DNA of 57,775 bases, from the NCBI GenBank assembly GCA_022827245.1, contig JAJDTI010000005.1, positions 1 through 57,775 on the forward strand, in the 5' to 3' direction. Positions 9,278 to 17,982 of this stretch are shown here, piece by piece (the stretch's first letter is position 1; each line of letters opens with the position of its first letter). A model generated the notes under the pieces. The model saw only the letters and a program-made list of their open reading frames with translations. It did not search any database and was not told the DNA's origin. Origin of the DNA: Pseudomonadales bacterium. Its GTDB lineage: Bacteria; Pseudomonadota; Gammaproteobacteria; Pseudomonadales; Azotimanducaceae. The position numbers and the translations under genes are program-made.

Positions 9278-10297
9278 ATGGCCGATCCCAGAGTCACCAT
9301 CGTGGGTGCGACCGGCGCCGTCGGCACGGTCGCCCTCGAAGTCCTGGCACAGCGCAGCTTCCCTATGTCGCGCTTGCGCCTCACCGCCTCGCGCCGGTCC
9401 GTGGGCCGGGAGCTCGACTTCGCCGGCGAGAAGATCGGCGTGGAGGACACCACCCCCGAGGTCTTCGACGAGTCGGACATCGCCTTCATCTCCGCCACCG
9501 ACGAGATCAGCCGCGACATGGCCATCGCCGCCCGGGAACGCGGCTGCATCACCATCGACGACAGCGGCGTCTGGCGCATGGATCCCGAAGTCCCGCTCGT
9601 CGTGCCGGAGATCAACGCCGACGACGTGGACGGCCACAAGGGCATCCTCTCGATCCCGAACTGCTCGACGACGCCGCTGGCGATGGTGCTCGACGCCCTG
9701 CGTTCGGAAGCGGGGATCGAGCGCGTGGTCGCCTCGACCTACCAGTCCGTGACCGGCACCGGTTCGGCGGCGCTCGTGGAACTCGAGGCGCAGACGCGGA
9801 GCGTGCTCGAGGGCGGTGAGGCTGCGGCGGAACAGTATCCGCACCAGATCGCCTTCAACCTGCTGCCGCACATCGGCTCGCTCCGCGAGAACGGCTACTA
9901 CTCGGAGGAAGCGAAGATGCTGAACGAGACGCGCAAGATCCTGCACGAGCCGGACCTGCCCGTCTCGACCACCTGCGTGCGCGTCCCGGTGCGGGTGTCC
10001 CACAGCGAAGCCGTGCATGTCGCGTTCGACCGTCCGGTCGGCGTGGCACGCGCGCGGGAACTGCTCGCCGCCTACCCCGGCATGGTCGTCGTCGACGATC
10101 CAGCGAACGCCGCCTACCCGATGCCGATCGACGGCGCGGACCGGGACGAGGTGTTCGTGGGCCGCATCCGGGAAGACACCGCCCTCGAGCACGGCCTCGC
10201 GCTGTGGCTCGTCTGCGACAACCTGCGCAAGGGGGCGGCGACCAACGCGGTGCAGATCGCGGAGGAGATCGTAAAGCGGGGGGCGTGGCTGCGGTGA
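9278..10297 (+). CDS. asd: Aspartate-semialdehyde dehydrogenase
   Basis: The 339-residue product converts L-aspartyl-4-phosphate to aspartate semialdehyde with NADPH, the branch point to lysine/diaminopimelate, threonine and methionine. The N-terminal Rossmann motif VGATGAVG (residues 9-16) and the catalytic cysteine Cys129 in SIPNCSTTPLAM are present; the substrate and cofactor region VASTYQSVTGTG follows, as does SHSEAVHVAF containing the catalytic His region. Length and motifs are normal for the family. CATAAT at 9243-9248 may be its -10 box, directly after the hairpin array. The next gene starts 36 bases downstream on the same strand, so read-through is likely although its neighbours are not biosynthetic. 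Confidence 0.95.
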   Translation: MADPRVTIVGATGAVGTVALEVLAQRSFPMSRLRLTASRRSVGRELDFAGEKIGVEDTTPEVFDESDIAFISATDEISRDMAIAARERGCITIDDSGVWRMDPEVPLVVPEINADDVDGHKGILSIPNCSTTPLAMVLDALRSEAGIERVVASTYQSVTGTGSAALVELEAQTRSVLEGGEAAAEQYPHQIAFNLLPHIGSLRENGYYSEEAKMLNETRKILHEPDLPVSTTCVRVPVRVSHSEAVHVAFDRPVGVARARELLAAYPGMVVVDDPANAAYPMPIDGADRDEVFVGRIREDTALEHGLALWLVCDNLRKGAATNAVQIAEEIVKRGAWLR

Positions 10298-10303
10298 TAG
10301 GCT
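10298..10303 (+). promoter_or_regulatory. Putative -10 element (TAGGCT) for the crotonase gene
   Basis: TAGGCT directly follows the asd stop codon and lies 31 bases before the ATG at 10334. The same hexamer precedes both tandem PhyH genes and the DUF4159 gene. No strong -35 box is visible. Confidence 0.3.
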
Positions 10304-10333
10304 TGTGCGTTTCCCGACCGTCCAAACCAAGCG

Positions 10334-11116
10334 ATGTCCGACCAACCGCGTGAGACCGTCCTCTACGAAGTCGACGGCCCCCTCGCCACCGTCACCCTGA
10401 ACCGTCCCGAGAGCCTGAACGGCATCACCAACCGGATGATGCGGGAGCTTCACGAGACGCTGAACGAAGTCGCGTCCGACCGCAGCGTCCGCGCCGTCCT
10501 CTTCACCGGGGCCGGACGGGCGTTCTGCCCCGGCGCGGACCTCAAGGCGTACACCAGCGGCGAGAACCAGGAGCCGAACCGGCCGGAGTACTTCCACGTC
10601 ACGAGCCTCCTCCACGAGATGCCCAAGGTGACCATCGCGGCCGTCAACGGCGCCTGCGCCGGGGCCGGGTTCGGCTGGGCCTGCGCGTGCGACCTGCGCT
10701 ACGCCAGCGAGCGGGCGATGTTCAACTCGGCGTTCCTCGGTGTGGGCATCTCCGGCGACATGGCGGGCCCGTGGCTGCTGCCGCGCATCGTCGGGGCGAC
10801 GAAGGCGCGCGAGGTCTTCTTTACGTCGCAGAAGTTCGGCGCGGCGGAGGCGCTCGAAATGGGACTGGTGCTCAAGACGTTCCCGGACGAGACGTTCCGG
10901 GAGGAGGTCCAGGCCATCGCGGAGCGCATCTCGAAGTCCGCGCCGCTCGCCATCGGCGAGATGAAGAAGAACTTCGTCGCCGCCGAGAGCCTGTCCCTGC
11001 GCGACTACATCGATCTCGAGACCGAACGCCACAACCGCACCGGAGCGAGCGAGGACTCGCGCGAAGCGTTCCGGGCGTTCGTCGAGAAGCGCGAGCCGCG
11101 CTTCCAGGGCCGCTGA
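10334..11116 (+). CDS. Enoyl-CoA hydratase/isomerase (crotonase) family protein
   Basis: A 260-residue crotonase-fold protein: LATVTLNRPESLNGIT at the N-terminus, the CoA-binding oxyanion motif FCPGADLKAYTSG (about residues 62-74) and NGACAGAGFGWACACD (about 102-117), which supplies the second oxyanion amide. In the segment FLGVGISGDMAGPWLLPRIVG, Asp replaces the second catalytic Glu seen in true enoyl-CoA hydratases, so an isomerase or another CoA-thioester reaction is possible. It belongs to a plus-strand run with DUF1993, GlcG-like and alpha/beta-hydrolase genes. Spacings of 22-40 bases suggest one operon. Confidence 0.88.
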   Translation: MSDQPRETVLYEVDGPLATVTLNRPESLNGITNRMMRELHETLNEVASDRSVRAVLFTGAGRAFCPGADLKAYTSGENQEPNRPEYFHVTSLLHEMPKVTIAAVNGACAGAGFGWACACDLRYASERAMFNSAFLGVGISGDMAGPWLLPRIVGATKAREVFFTSQKFGAAEALEMGLVLKTFPDETFREEVQAIAERISKSAPLAIGEMKKNFVAAESLSLRDYIDLETERHNRTGASEDSREAFRAFVEKREPRFQGR

Positions 11117-11149
11117 CCGCAAACGTTTCCACCACTGGAGAGACCATCC

Positions 11150-11656
11150 ATGTCCATATCCCTCTATGACGCCACCGTCGGTACGTACCGGCAGATCCTG
11201 GGCGCCACCGCGAACGTGCTCGACAAGGGCCGCGCGCACTGCGAAGCGAACGGCATCTCGCTCGACGATATCGTGCAGATGCAACTGATCGACGACATGC
11301 TGCCGTTCCAGTTCCAGGTGGTCTCCGTCGCGCACCACTCCCTCGGCGCGCTCAAGGGCGTCGAAGCGGGCGCCTTCTCGCCGCCGAGCCCGGCCGGCGA
11401 GGACTACTCCGCGCTGCAGGATCTCGTGGCGCAGGCCCGCGAGGGGCTCGACGCATTCACGCCGGAGCAGGTCAACGGCTTCGAGGACAAGTCCCTCGAG
11501 TTCCGGATCGGCAAGAACGCCATTCCCTTCCAGGGCGGGAAGTTCCTGCTCGGCTTCTCCCTGCCGAACTTCTACTTTCATGCCACCACGACGTACGACA
11601 TGCTGCGCATGAAGGGCACGCCCATCGGCAAGCGCGACTTCATGAACCTCCTGTAA
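11150..11656 (+). CDS. DUF1993 family protein (DinB-like fold)
   Basis: A 168-residue protein with the DUF1993 hallmarks: N-terminal SLYDATVGTYRQIL, the central DDMLPFQFQVVSVAHHSL, and the C-terminal LPNFYFHATTTYDMLRMKG followed by GKRDFM. The family is predicted to be a DinB-type four-helix bundle with conserved His residues that could bind a metal, as in YfiT-like proteins; no enzymatic activity has been assigned. AGAG about 10 bases before the ATG is a modest ribosome-binding site. It sits 33 bases after the crotonase gene and 40 before the GlcG-like gene. Cytoplasmic. Confidence 0.85.
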   Translation: MSISLYDATVGTYRQILGATANVLDKGRAHCEANGISLDDIVQMQLIDDMLPFQFQVVSVAHHSLGALKGVEAGAFSPPSPAGEDYSALQDLVAQAREGLDAFTPEQVNGFEDKSLEFRIGKNAIPFQGGKFLLGFSLPNFYFHATTTYDMLRMKGTPIGKRDFMNLL

Positions 11657-11696
11657 CGGGGGCATCGCACCGCACGACCGAAGAGGAGAGCTCGAA

Positions 11697-12149
11697 ATGC
11701 CGGCTCTGACGACCACCCTGCCGCTGACCAGCGCGTCAGTGATCGTCGATGAGGCGCTCGCCAAGGGCGAGGCGGAGGGGATGAACCCGCTGACCGTCGT
11801 CGTCCTGGACGCGGGCGGCCACATCGTCGCCATGAAGCGCGCCGACGGCAGCGGCATCCTGCGCACCGAAGTCGCCTTCGGAAAGGCCTACGCCGCGCTC
11901 GGCATGGGCGCGAGCACGCGGGGCCTGAACCTCGGCCTCGCGGACCGCCCCGCGTTCCAGGGTCAGCTTGCCGCGGCGTCCGGAGGGCGCTTCATCGCGG
12001 TGCCGGGCGGAGTGCTGGTCCGGGAGAAGGACGGCGCAGTGGCGATCGGCTCGGTCGGCGTGAGCGGCGACACCTCGGACCGTGACGAGGAGTGCGCGGT
12101 CGCGGGCATCCAGGCCGCGGGCCTGGAGCCGATGCTGCCGGGTCGTTAG
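11697..12149 (+). CDS. GlcG/HbpS-family protein (DUF336)
   Basis: The 150-residue product shows the GlcG/HbpS fold: an N-terminal helix (LTSASVIVDEALAKGEAEG), TVVVLDAGGHIVAMKRADG, a KAYAALGMG helix, and a C-terminal GGVLVREKDGAVAIGSVGVSGDTSDRDEEC. Members include the heme-binding HbpS of Streptomyces and GlcG of glycolate loci; many are uncharacterised accessory proteins. GAGGAGAG just upstream of the ATG is a strong ribosome-binding site. There is no signal peptide, so it is cytoplasmic. Its place in this catabolic run suggests a small-ligand or cofactor-binding accessory role, which is inference. Confidence 0.88.
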   Translation: MPALTTTLPLTSASVIVDEALAKGEAEGMNPLTVVVLDAGGHIVAMKRADGSGILRTEVAFGKAYAALGMGASTRGLNLGLADRPAFQGQLAAASGGRFIAVPGGVLVREKDGAVAIGSVGVSGDTSDRDEECAVAGIQAAGLEPMLPGR

Positions 12150-12171
12150 CCCCGTGGACCGCGGGTCAGAC

Positions 12172-13002
12172 GTGTCCGAAGAGCGCTACTTCGAGTCCGG
12201 CGGCGTCTCGATCCGCTTCCTGCAACACGGCCCACACGGCGAAGCTCCTCCGGTCGTGCTGATCCACGGCTTCACGTCGGGGTCGGAGGCGTGGAGCGAG
12301 GTCGGCGTCGTCCCGAGACTGTCCGGCGGCTTCCGCACCATCGCCCTCGACTGCCGTGGCCACGGGAAGAGCGGCAAGCCGCACGACCCGTCCGCGTACG
12401 GGACGTGGATGGTGCACGATGTCGTTGCGTTGCTGGATTACCTGGACGTCGAGGCCGCCCACCTGGTGGGGTACTCGATGGGCGCCGAGATCGCCTTGCG
12501 GACGACGGTTGCGCACCCGGATCGCGTGCGTTCGCTGATCATCGGGGGCTCGGGATGGTCGGAGGCGCACGAGTCGGAGACCTACCGGCGGGTCGCGGAG
12601 TCCCTGCGGGATCACGGCAGCATCGGCCCGGCGGTCCGCTGGATGCACGCCCACAGCCCCGCGGGTCCACTCACGCCCCCGACCGACGCTGAGATCGCGG
12701 AGATGGAGGGCTACATGCAGAGCCAGGACTTGGCGGTGCTGTCGGCGGTCGCCGCGTCCATGCACGAGATCGTCAACCTGTCGCGCGACCAGGTGGCTGC
12801 CATCGGAATCCCCGTGCTCGGCATCGCGGGAAGCGAGGATCCCGAGCGGTACAACCTCGAGAAGCTGGTTGGGGTCACGCCGGGTTACACCCTGCGTGTC
12901 ATTGCGGGCAAGGACCACGGCGAGGCCCTGCTCGATCCGCAGTTCCTGGACGCGATCGCGGACTTTCTCGACGGCGCCGCTCATCCGGGCGAACCGTCGT
13001 AG
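12172..13002 (+). CDS. Alpha/beta-hydrolase fold protein
   Basis: The likely start is the GTG at 12172 (VSEERYFESGG), with GTG 12154 as an alternative; the region further upstream overlaps the preceding gene and reads as Arg-rich noise. The 276-residue protein carries the oxyanion-loop motif LIHGFTSGSEAW, DCRGHGKSGKP, the nucleophile elbow GYSMGAE, and a C-terminal GKDHGEALL with the catalytic His. This is the standard Ser-Asp-His triad of esterases and related C-C or C-O hydrolases. There is no signal peptide. It closes the run that starts at the crotonase gene and converges on a CoA-transferase gene. Confidence 0.88.
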   Translation: MSEERYFESGGVSIRFLQHGPHGEAPPVVLIHGFTSGSEAWSEVGVVPRLSGGFRTIALDCRGHGKSGKPHDPSAYGTWMVHDVVALLDYLDVEAAHLVGYSMGAEIALRTTVAHPDRVRSLIIGGSGWSEAHESETYRRVAESLRDHGSIGPAVRWMHAHSPAGPLTPPTDAEIAEMEGYMQSQDLAVLSAVAASMHEIVNLSRDQVAAIGIPVLGIAGSEDPERYNLEKLVGVTPGYTLRVIAGKDHGEALLDPQFLDAIADFLDGAAHPGEPS

Positions 13003-13073
13003 GGGACACGGGCTCGTCCCGTCCCGCGCCCGCGGCTTGCACGACCTCGACACGGGCGACCACGAGGGTCCCC

Positions 13074-14336
13074 CTACCCGAGCCTGAAGCCGTCTCCGCG
13101 TAACGCCGCGCGAGCCGCTTCGACTTCCCGCGCGGCCTGGGCGATGGCATCGTCGCCGAAATCCAGCTCCCGCATGACCTCCGAGGTGTGTTCGCCCAGC
13201 GCCGGCGGCGGCCCCTTGACCGACCCGGGCGTCTCGCTCATCCGCACGAGATTGCCGATGACGGGCTTGCGTCCGTGGACCGGCAGCTCCATCGGCACGA
13301 CGTACTCGTTGGCGATGTTCTGTTCGTCGCTCAGCACCTCGGAGTGATCGCGGACCGGCTCCATGATGAGGTTCGGCTGGCTGTACATGAACTCGGTCCA
13401 CTCGGCCGTCGTGCGGGTGGCGAAGCCCCGCTTCAGAACTTCCCTGAGTTCCGCGGCCGACTCCGTGCCCGGGGCGCCCATGCGCTTGCCGGGCGAGTCC
13501 CACTTCTCGTCGCCGATCAGTTCGAACATCTCGCCGAAGACGCACAGCGCGTCCCAGGACTCCTCGTCCTGGGCGAGGGCGAGCAGGACCGCGCCGCCGT
13601 CCTTCGTGTCGTAGGTCCCGTAGGCGCCCTCGACGTTCGGCAGGAAGGGGCCCTTGGCGCGCAGCGGCCGTCCGGTGATGCTGCACTGCGTGAGTTCCCA
13701 CTGCTGCAGCCAGAGCTGCGTGCCGAGGGACGAGGTCTCCACCTTCTGGCCGCAACCGTGTTGGGACCTGGCGAACAGGGCGGTGACGACCCCGAGCGCA
13801 AGCTGCATGCCGCCGCCGAGATCGGCGATGGCCGCTCCGGGCCCGGTGGGCGTATGGCCCTCGTACCCGGAGAGGCTCAACAGGCCGCCGCGGGCCTGGG
13901 CCGCACCGTCCAGCATGGGCTTGTTCGCGTCCGGCCCCTGCGGTCCGAAACCGCTGACCCGGGCCCACACGAGCTGCGGATACTCGGGCGCCAGCGTCTC
14001 GTAGTCGAGCCCCATGCCGCGCAGGAACGGTTCCCGGTAGTTGGTCAGGAACACGTCCGCCTTGCCGAGCAGACGCGTCACGACCTCCCGCCCCGTCGGC
14101 TGGTGCAGGTCGAGGCACACCGACTTCTTGCCGCGGCTCACGGCGATGAAGCCCGGCGGCGGGGCGTCGGGGGGACTGTCGTTGTGGGCGCCCCGGTGGA
14201 ACCTCTGGGCGTCGCCCCACGGCGGCTCGACCTTGATCACCTCGGCGCCCTGGTCGCGCAGGTAGAGTCCCGCCGACGGACCCTGCAACGCGACGGTCAT
14301 CTCCAGTACGGTGATTCCCGAGAGTGGCTCCGGCAT
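13074..14336 (-). CDS. CaiB/BaiF (class III) CoA-transferase
   Basis: This 420-residue protein starts PLSGITVLEMTVALQGPSAG and follows the class III CoA-transferase pattern: LRDQGAEVIKVEPPWGD, SRGKKSVCLDLHQPTGR and LTNYREPFLRGMGLD. The catalytic aspartate should be Asp143 in MLDGAAQARGG, with the flexible glycine-rich loop farther on. Such enzymes move CoA between carboxylic acids (formate/oxalate, carnitine, bile acids, itaconate and others). The penicillin-acylase-type gene begins upstream on the same strand with a 75-base gap, so co-transcription is likely. Substrate cannot be read from the sequence. Cytoplasmic. Confidence 0.92.
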   Translation of the reverse strand: MPEPLSGITVLEMTVALQGPSAGLYLRDQGAEVIKVEPPWGDAQRFHRGAHNDSPPDAPPPGFIAVSRGKKSVCLDLHQPTGREVVTRLLGKADVFLTNYREPFLRGMGLDYETLAPEYPQLVWARVSGFGPQGPDANKPMLDGAAQARGGLLSLSGYEGHTPTGPGAAIADLGGGMQLALGVVTALFARSQHGCGQKVETSSLGTQLWLQQWELTQCSITGRPLRAKGPFLPNVEGAYGTYDTKDGGAVLLALAQDEESWDALCVFGEMFELIGDEKWDSPGKRMGAPGTESAAELREVLKRGFATRTTAEWTEFMYSQPNLIMEPVRDHSEVLSDEQNIANEYVVPMELPVHGRKPVIGNLVRMSETPGSVKGPPPALGEHTSEVMRELDFGDDAIAQAAREVEAARAALRGDGFRLG

Positions 14337-14404
14337 CTGGTCTCCCGTTTTCGTGTTCCGCCGAGGGTTGCGTCGTCGGAGTGTCGCGCAGCCAAACTCC
14401 CAAA

Positions 14405-14420
14405 GCGACCGTCAGGTCGC
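14405..14420. repeat. Hairpin spanning the acylase stop codon
   Basis: GCGACC-GTCA-GGTCGC is a perfect 6-base stem whose loop includes the stop codon of the minus-strand acylase gene. Its arms match the core of the two identical hairpins upstream of asd (GCGACC/GGTCGC), hinting at a dispersed family, although chance in a GC-rich genome is possible. Confidence 0.35.
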
Positions 14421-16673
14421 GGTGACGCGCCAGGTCTCTTCGACTTCGAGTTCCTCCCGGCGCAGGCTGACGGTGTGATGCCGTCCCGCGAGCCACGTCT
14501 CGAAGTGGTCGGTGACGTGCCGGCTGTCCGGCCGGCCGCCGTTGCCCGATGCGATGACGAAGCGGCAGTGGTCCGGGTCCGCCAGGTCGACCACGAGACG
14601 GTAGGCCGGTCCGTGCCAGACGCGCTGCGGAATCCTGCCCTCGTCGCCGGCGCCCGCGCCGGGCCCCGGCCCCATGTGCACGCCCATGGCCAGCGTGGTG
14701 GGGCTGCCGCCGATCGGCGCGGGGCCGACCTGCATGTCCTGCCAAGGCTCGCGGCGCCGTAACGTGTGCCAGAACCGGATCTGGTGAATGGCGCCGAACG
14801 ACCAGTCTTCCGGCGCGCCCATCTCGCGCTCGAGTGCGTCGAAGACCTCCCGGAAGACGGCCCGGATCGTCGCCGCGACGGAGTCCGCGTCCCAGGCGGG
14901 GGTGGGATAGCAGCTTGGCTCGATGCGGCTCAGGGACGGCGCGGCGAAGGGTTGCGCCGCGAAGTCATCGCCCAGCGTCTCCACGAGGAAGCGGCAGTGC
15001 CACGCGCGGTCCAGGAACGTGTAGTAGGCGGCTGCTGCGGCGGAGTCGACGGTGGCCCGGCAGCCCCAGGCGCCGAGCAGGTCGCGCAGGGCGTCGAGCT
15101 TCGCGTCTCCCGTGTCCTCGAGGAACGGCAGGAACTCGGGTAGCAGGGCCGCGGCGCGAAGGTCCTTCAGGTCCGCCTGCATGGCCTCGAAGTCCGCGGG
15201 CACGAGCCCCGTGCGACCCTTGAGGAGTTCGTCGATCCGGTCCGCCCGGGCGCTGGATGCCGGGTAGGTGTGGACCGGGAACGGCGCGCTCTCGCCGAGC
15301 GTGTCGTTGTTCGCGGTAAGCGCGTACCCGCGCGGCGGATCGACTTCCATGGTGAGTTCCGGGGCCGTCGCCCGCTCGAAGTCGTTGCGGGCGTCCCATC
15401 CGGCGAGCGGCACAACGCCCGTGACTTCGCGTCGCTTGGGGAACGTCGCGACGATGAAGCGTCGGAGTCCGTCGTCCCGGTCGACGCAGATGATGTTGTT
15501 GACGAGCGGCGTGACGTCGCCTTCGAAGAGCGTCTCGCCGAAGTCTTCCGCCGTCTTCGCGAGCGGCAGGCGCGCGAGGGCCCCGGCCGACGTGGCGCAG
15601 TGTCCGAGTGACCAGCGTACGGCCGTGCGGAAACGGCCTTCGGGAGCGTCGCGCAAACCCATCTGGTGGGTGAGCGGCTCGAGGAGCGGCCCGTGACGGC
15701 TGGAGACGACTTCGAACTCGCGCGCCTCGCCGCCCCGGACGGACACCGTCTCGCTTCGTCTCGCCAGCGGCTCCCACCCGTCCGGCGTCCGCGCCCGGTC
15801 GCCGTCCACCTCCTCGATGTAGACATCCTCGCTGTCGATCCGGCCCGTCGTGAGGCCCCAGGCGATGTCGCGGGTGTAACCCATCATGAAGTACGGCACG
15901 CCCGGGAACGACGCGCCGAAGACGTCCCACCCGGGCGCGTGCAGGTGGACGTAGAAGAAGGTGTTCGGGATGGAGTGCGGCTGGTGCGGGTCCATGGCAA
16001 GCATCGGTTTGCCCGACGCCGTGAGCGCACCCGTCACGGCCCAGTTGTTGCTGCCGCCGAAGCGGGCGTCGGGATTCACGAGGCTGATCGGTCGCAGGTC
16101 CAGTTCGCGTAGCGGCTCGGCGAGACGCCGGACCTCCTCCGCGTCGCGCTCGGAGAAAAGGGGCGCGTGGTCCCTGAACCGCTCGATGCCGTGCCGCGCC
16201 ATGATACTGCCGAGGAACATCTTCTCGGGGAAAGTGTGCCCCTGGAACCAGTTGGTGAAGCGGTAGCGGGCGGCGATGTCCGTGCGCGTGAAGGGCCGCG
16301 GCGTCGCGCCGATGCCAGCGAACTCCGGCGGCGGCGCGTCGAGGGAGGCGACGTAAGCGTTGAGCCCGTCGAGGTAGGCGTCGACGATCCAGTCCCCTTC
16401 GCTCTCGGGGACGCCGATGCGGCCGGCCGGCACGTCGAAGGCGCGGTGGAGCAGGTCCTGCCGCACGAACCGCTCGCCCATGACCTCGGCCGCGTTCCCG
16501 TTCGCATAGAGGCACGACAGGTGGATCTGCCAGAGACGCTCGTACCCCTCAACGTAGCCCATGCCCCGGTAGGCGTCGGCGACGGTCGAGGCGTAGACGT
16601 GCGGAATGCCCAGGTGGTCGTGGCAGATCTCGAAGGGGGCGTCGCAGTGCGGGATGCGGAGCTTCCGCGTCAT
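14412..16673 (-). CDS. Penicillin acylase family Ntn hydrolase
   Basis: The ATG at 16673 (MTRKLRIPHCDAPFEICHD) gives 753 residues; the open frame continues upstream without homology. DHLGIPHVYASTVADAYRGMGYVEGYERLWQ is the N-terminal acylase motif (residues 19-49). The autocatalytic cleavage site and N-terminal nucleophile of the beta chain is Ser208 in FGGSNNWAV, followed by MLAMDPHQPHSIPN and later TANNDTLG. Family members cleave amide bonds in beta-lactams, acyl-homoserine lactones or N-acyl amino acids. Unusually, no signal peptide precedes the alpha chain, so the enzyme may be cytoplasmic. It is paired with a CoA-transferase downstream. Quorum-signal or N-acyl amide turnover is possible but not shown. 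Confidence 0.9.
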   Translation of the reverse strand: MTRKLRIPHCDAPFEICHDHLGIPHVYASTVADAYRGMGYVEGYERLWQIHLSCLYANGNAAEVMGERFVRQDLLHRAFDVPAGRIGVPESEGDWIVDAYLDGLNAYVASLDAPPPEFAGIGATPRPFTRTDIAARYRFTNWFQGHTFPEKMFLGSIMARHGIERFRDHAPLFSERDAEEVRRLAEPLRELDLRPISLVNPDARFGGSNNWAVTGALTASGKPMLAMDPHQPHSIPNTFFYVHLHAPGWDVFGASFPGVPYFMMGYTRDIAWGLTTGRIDSEDVYIEEVDGDRARTPDGWEPLARRSETVSVRGGEAREFEVVSSRHGPLLEPLTHQMGLRDAPEGRFRTAVRWSLGHCATSAGALARLPLAKTAEDFGETLFEGDVTPLVNNIICVDRDDGLRRFIVATFPKRREVTGVVPLAGWDARNDFERATAPELTMEVDPPRGYALTANNDTLGESAPFPVHTYPASSARADRIDELLKGRTGLVPADFEAMQADLKDLRAAALLPEFLPFLEDTGDAKLDALRDLLGAWGCRATVDSAAAAAYYTFLDRAWHCRFLVETLGDDFAAQPFAAPSLSRIEPSCYPTPAWDADSVAATIRAVFREVFDALEREMGAPEDWSFGAIHQIRFWHTLRRREPWQDMQVGPAPIGGSPTTLAMGVHMGPGPGAGAGDEGRIPQRVWHGPAYRLVVDLADPDHCRFVIASGNGGRPDSRHVTDHFETWLAGRHHTVSLRREELEVEETWRVTAT

Positions 16674-16788
16674 GATCGAGGTGTCCTCACGTGTCGCAGC
16701 ACGCCACCGTATCCCACGAAGACCCATCCGTGTAGCGCCACGTGCTGTTACCCTGCTCCGAACCGGATCGACCAAACGCGTTGGCCCA

Positions 16789-17904
16789 ATGACCCCGATC
16801 ACCCTCTACGGCTCTCCCATGTCCCTGTACACGGGCAGGGCGCGCAGCTATCTCATCAAGGCGGGCATCGACTACCGGGAAGAGCCCCACGCGTCCCGGC
16901 ACTTCTACGAGTCGGTCCTGCCCAAGGCCGGCGGACGCCGGGGCATCCCCACCATCGAGTTCCCCGACGGCACGGTGATCCGGGACGGTGTCGCCATCGT
17001 CGATCACTTCGAGGAACGCAACGGCCACCGGTTTTCGCCCGTGACGCCGAAGCAGCGGATCGTCAGCCGCCTCTTCGACGCGATCGCGGCGGAAGGACTG
17101 CTGCGCCCCTGCATGCACTACCGCTGGAACTTCGACCGGGACAACCAGGACTTCCTCAAGTTCCACTTCCAGACCATCTACCTGGAGGACTCCGTCGCCG
17201 CCGCGGACGCCCGCATGAAGCTGATCCAGGAGCAGGTCAACCCGGCCTGGGGCGTGCTGCCCGAAACGAAGGCGCTGATCGAGTCGCTGCACCTGGCGAC
17301 GCTGAAGAAAATGAACGCGCACTTCTCCGACCATCCCTACCTCCTGGGCGGCAAGCCCTGCATCGGCGACTTCGGGATGATGGCGCCGATGTACGGTCAC
17401 CTGGGCCGCGATCCCGCGCCGCTGGCCCTGATGCAGACGCACGCGGTCAGGATGTTCCGTTGGGTGGAGCGGATGAACCGCCCGGAACCCGACATGGGGG
17501 AGTTCGGGGGTCGGGAGGAGGCGTATTTGGAGGGCGACGAGGTGCCGGACACGTTGATCGAGGTCCTGAAGCACTTCGCCATCGACTACGTACCCGAGAC
17601 CCGTGCCGCCTGCCAGGCCATCAACGACTGGCTGCGGGAGAACCCCGATCTGGCGACCGGCACCGTCGCCGAGCGGGGCATCGGCATGGGCAGCTTCGAA
17701 ATCCAGGGCATTCCGCTGTCGACCATGGCGCAGCCCTTCCGCTTCTACGTGCTCAAGCGCGTGCAGGACGAGTTCGAGGCCCTGGGGGAACAGGACCGGC
17801 AGGACATCGCCGACCTGTTGACCGCCTGTGACATGAGCGAGGTGCTCGACCTGAAGCTGACCCGGGCCATCGGGCGGGCGAACAACCTCGAAGCCTGGCT
17901 GTGA
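16789..17904 (+). CDS. Glutathione S-transferase-like protein with a C-terminal extension
   Basis: The start is the ATG at 16789 (MTPITLYGSPMSLYTGRAR); TACCCT at 16748 could be its -10 box. Residues 1-80 form a thioredoxin-like domain with the cis-proline motif GIPTIEF and the DGVAIVDHFE turn. An all-helical domain follows (about 95-240), with HPYLLGGKPCIGDFGMMAPMYGH, the N-capping motif region of GSTs. The protein is 371 residues, roughly 130 longer than a standard GST; the extra C-terminal part (TRAACQAINDWLRENPD, QPFRFYVLKRVQDEFEAL) occurs in a subgroup of bacterial GST-like proteins of unknown role. Glutathione-dependent chemistry is likely but the substrate is unknown. Confidence 0.85.
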   Translation: MTPITLYGSPMSLYTGRARSYLIKAGIDYREEPHASRHFYESVLPKAGGRRGIPTIEFPDGTVIRDGVAIVDHFEERNGHRFSPVTPKQRIVSRLFDAIAAEGLLRPCMHYRWNFDRDNQDFLKFHFQTIYLEDSVAAADARMKLIQEQVNPAWGVLPETKALIESLHLATLKKMNAHFSDHPYLLGGKPCIGDFGMMAPMYGHLGRDPAPLALMQTHAVRMFRWVERMNRPEPDMGEFGGREEAYLEGDEVPDTLIEVLKHFAIDYVPETRAACQAINDWLRENPDLATGTVAERGIGMGSFEIQGIPLSTMAQPFRFYVLKRVQDEFEALGEQDRQDIADLLTACDMSEVLDLKLTRAIGRANNLEAWL

Positions 17905-17960
17905 CCCCTCGCATCGCGCCAGCGCCCGCCGTCGTTGGCTGCGGACTGGCGGGCGAGGGG
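17905..17960. terminator. Bidirectional hairpin between convergent GST and esterase genes
   Basis: Nested inverted repeats CCCCTCGC (17905-17912) with GCGAGGGG (17953-17960), and GCCCGCC (17924-17930) with GGCGGGC (17948-17954), fill the gap between two convergent genes. The two pairings share bases at 17953-17954, so they are partly alternative structures. No T-tract is present. Confidence 0.45.
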
Positions 17961-17982
17961 ACGTGCCCTGACGGGGCCCGCG

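Noticed and set aside
9209..11866. 885-codon minus-strand open frame
   Set aside because: It covers asd, crotonase and DUF1993 genes with clear motifs on the plus strand; its translation is low-complexity Arg/Ala/Gly/Val.
13003..13073. Terminator between convergent alpha/beta-hydrolase and CoA-transferase genes
   Set aside because: Only a short stem (ACGGG/CCCGT, 13008-13022) was seen, which is weak in such GC-rich sequence.
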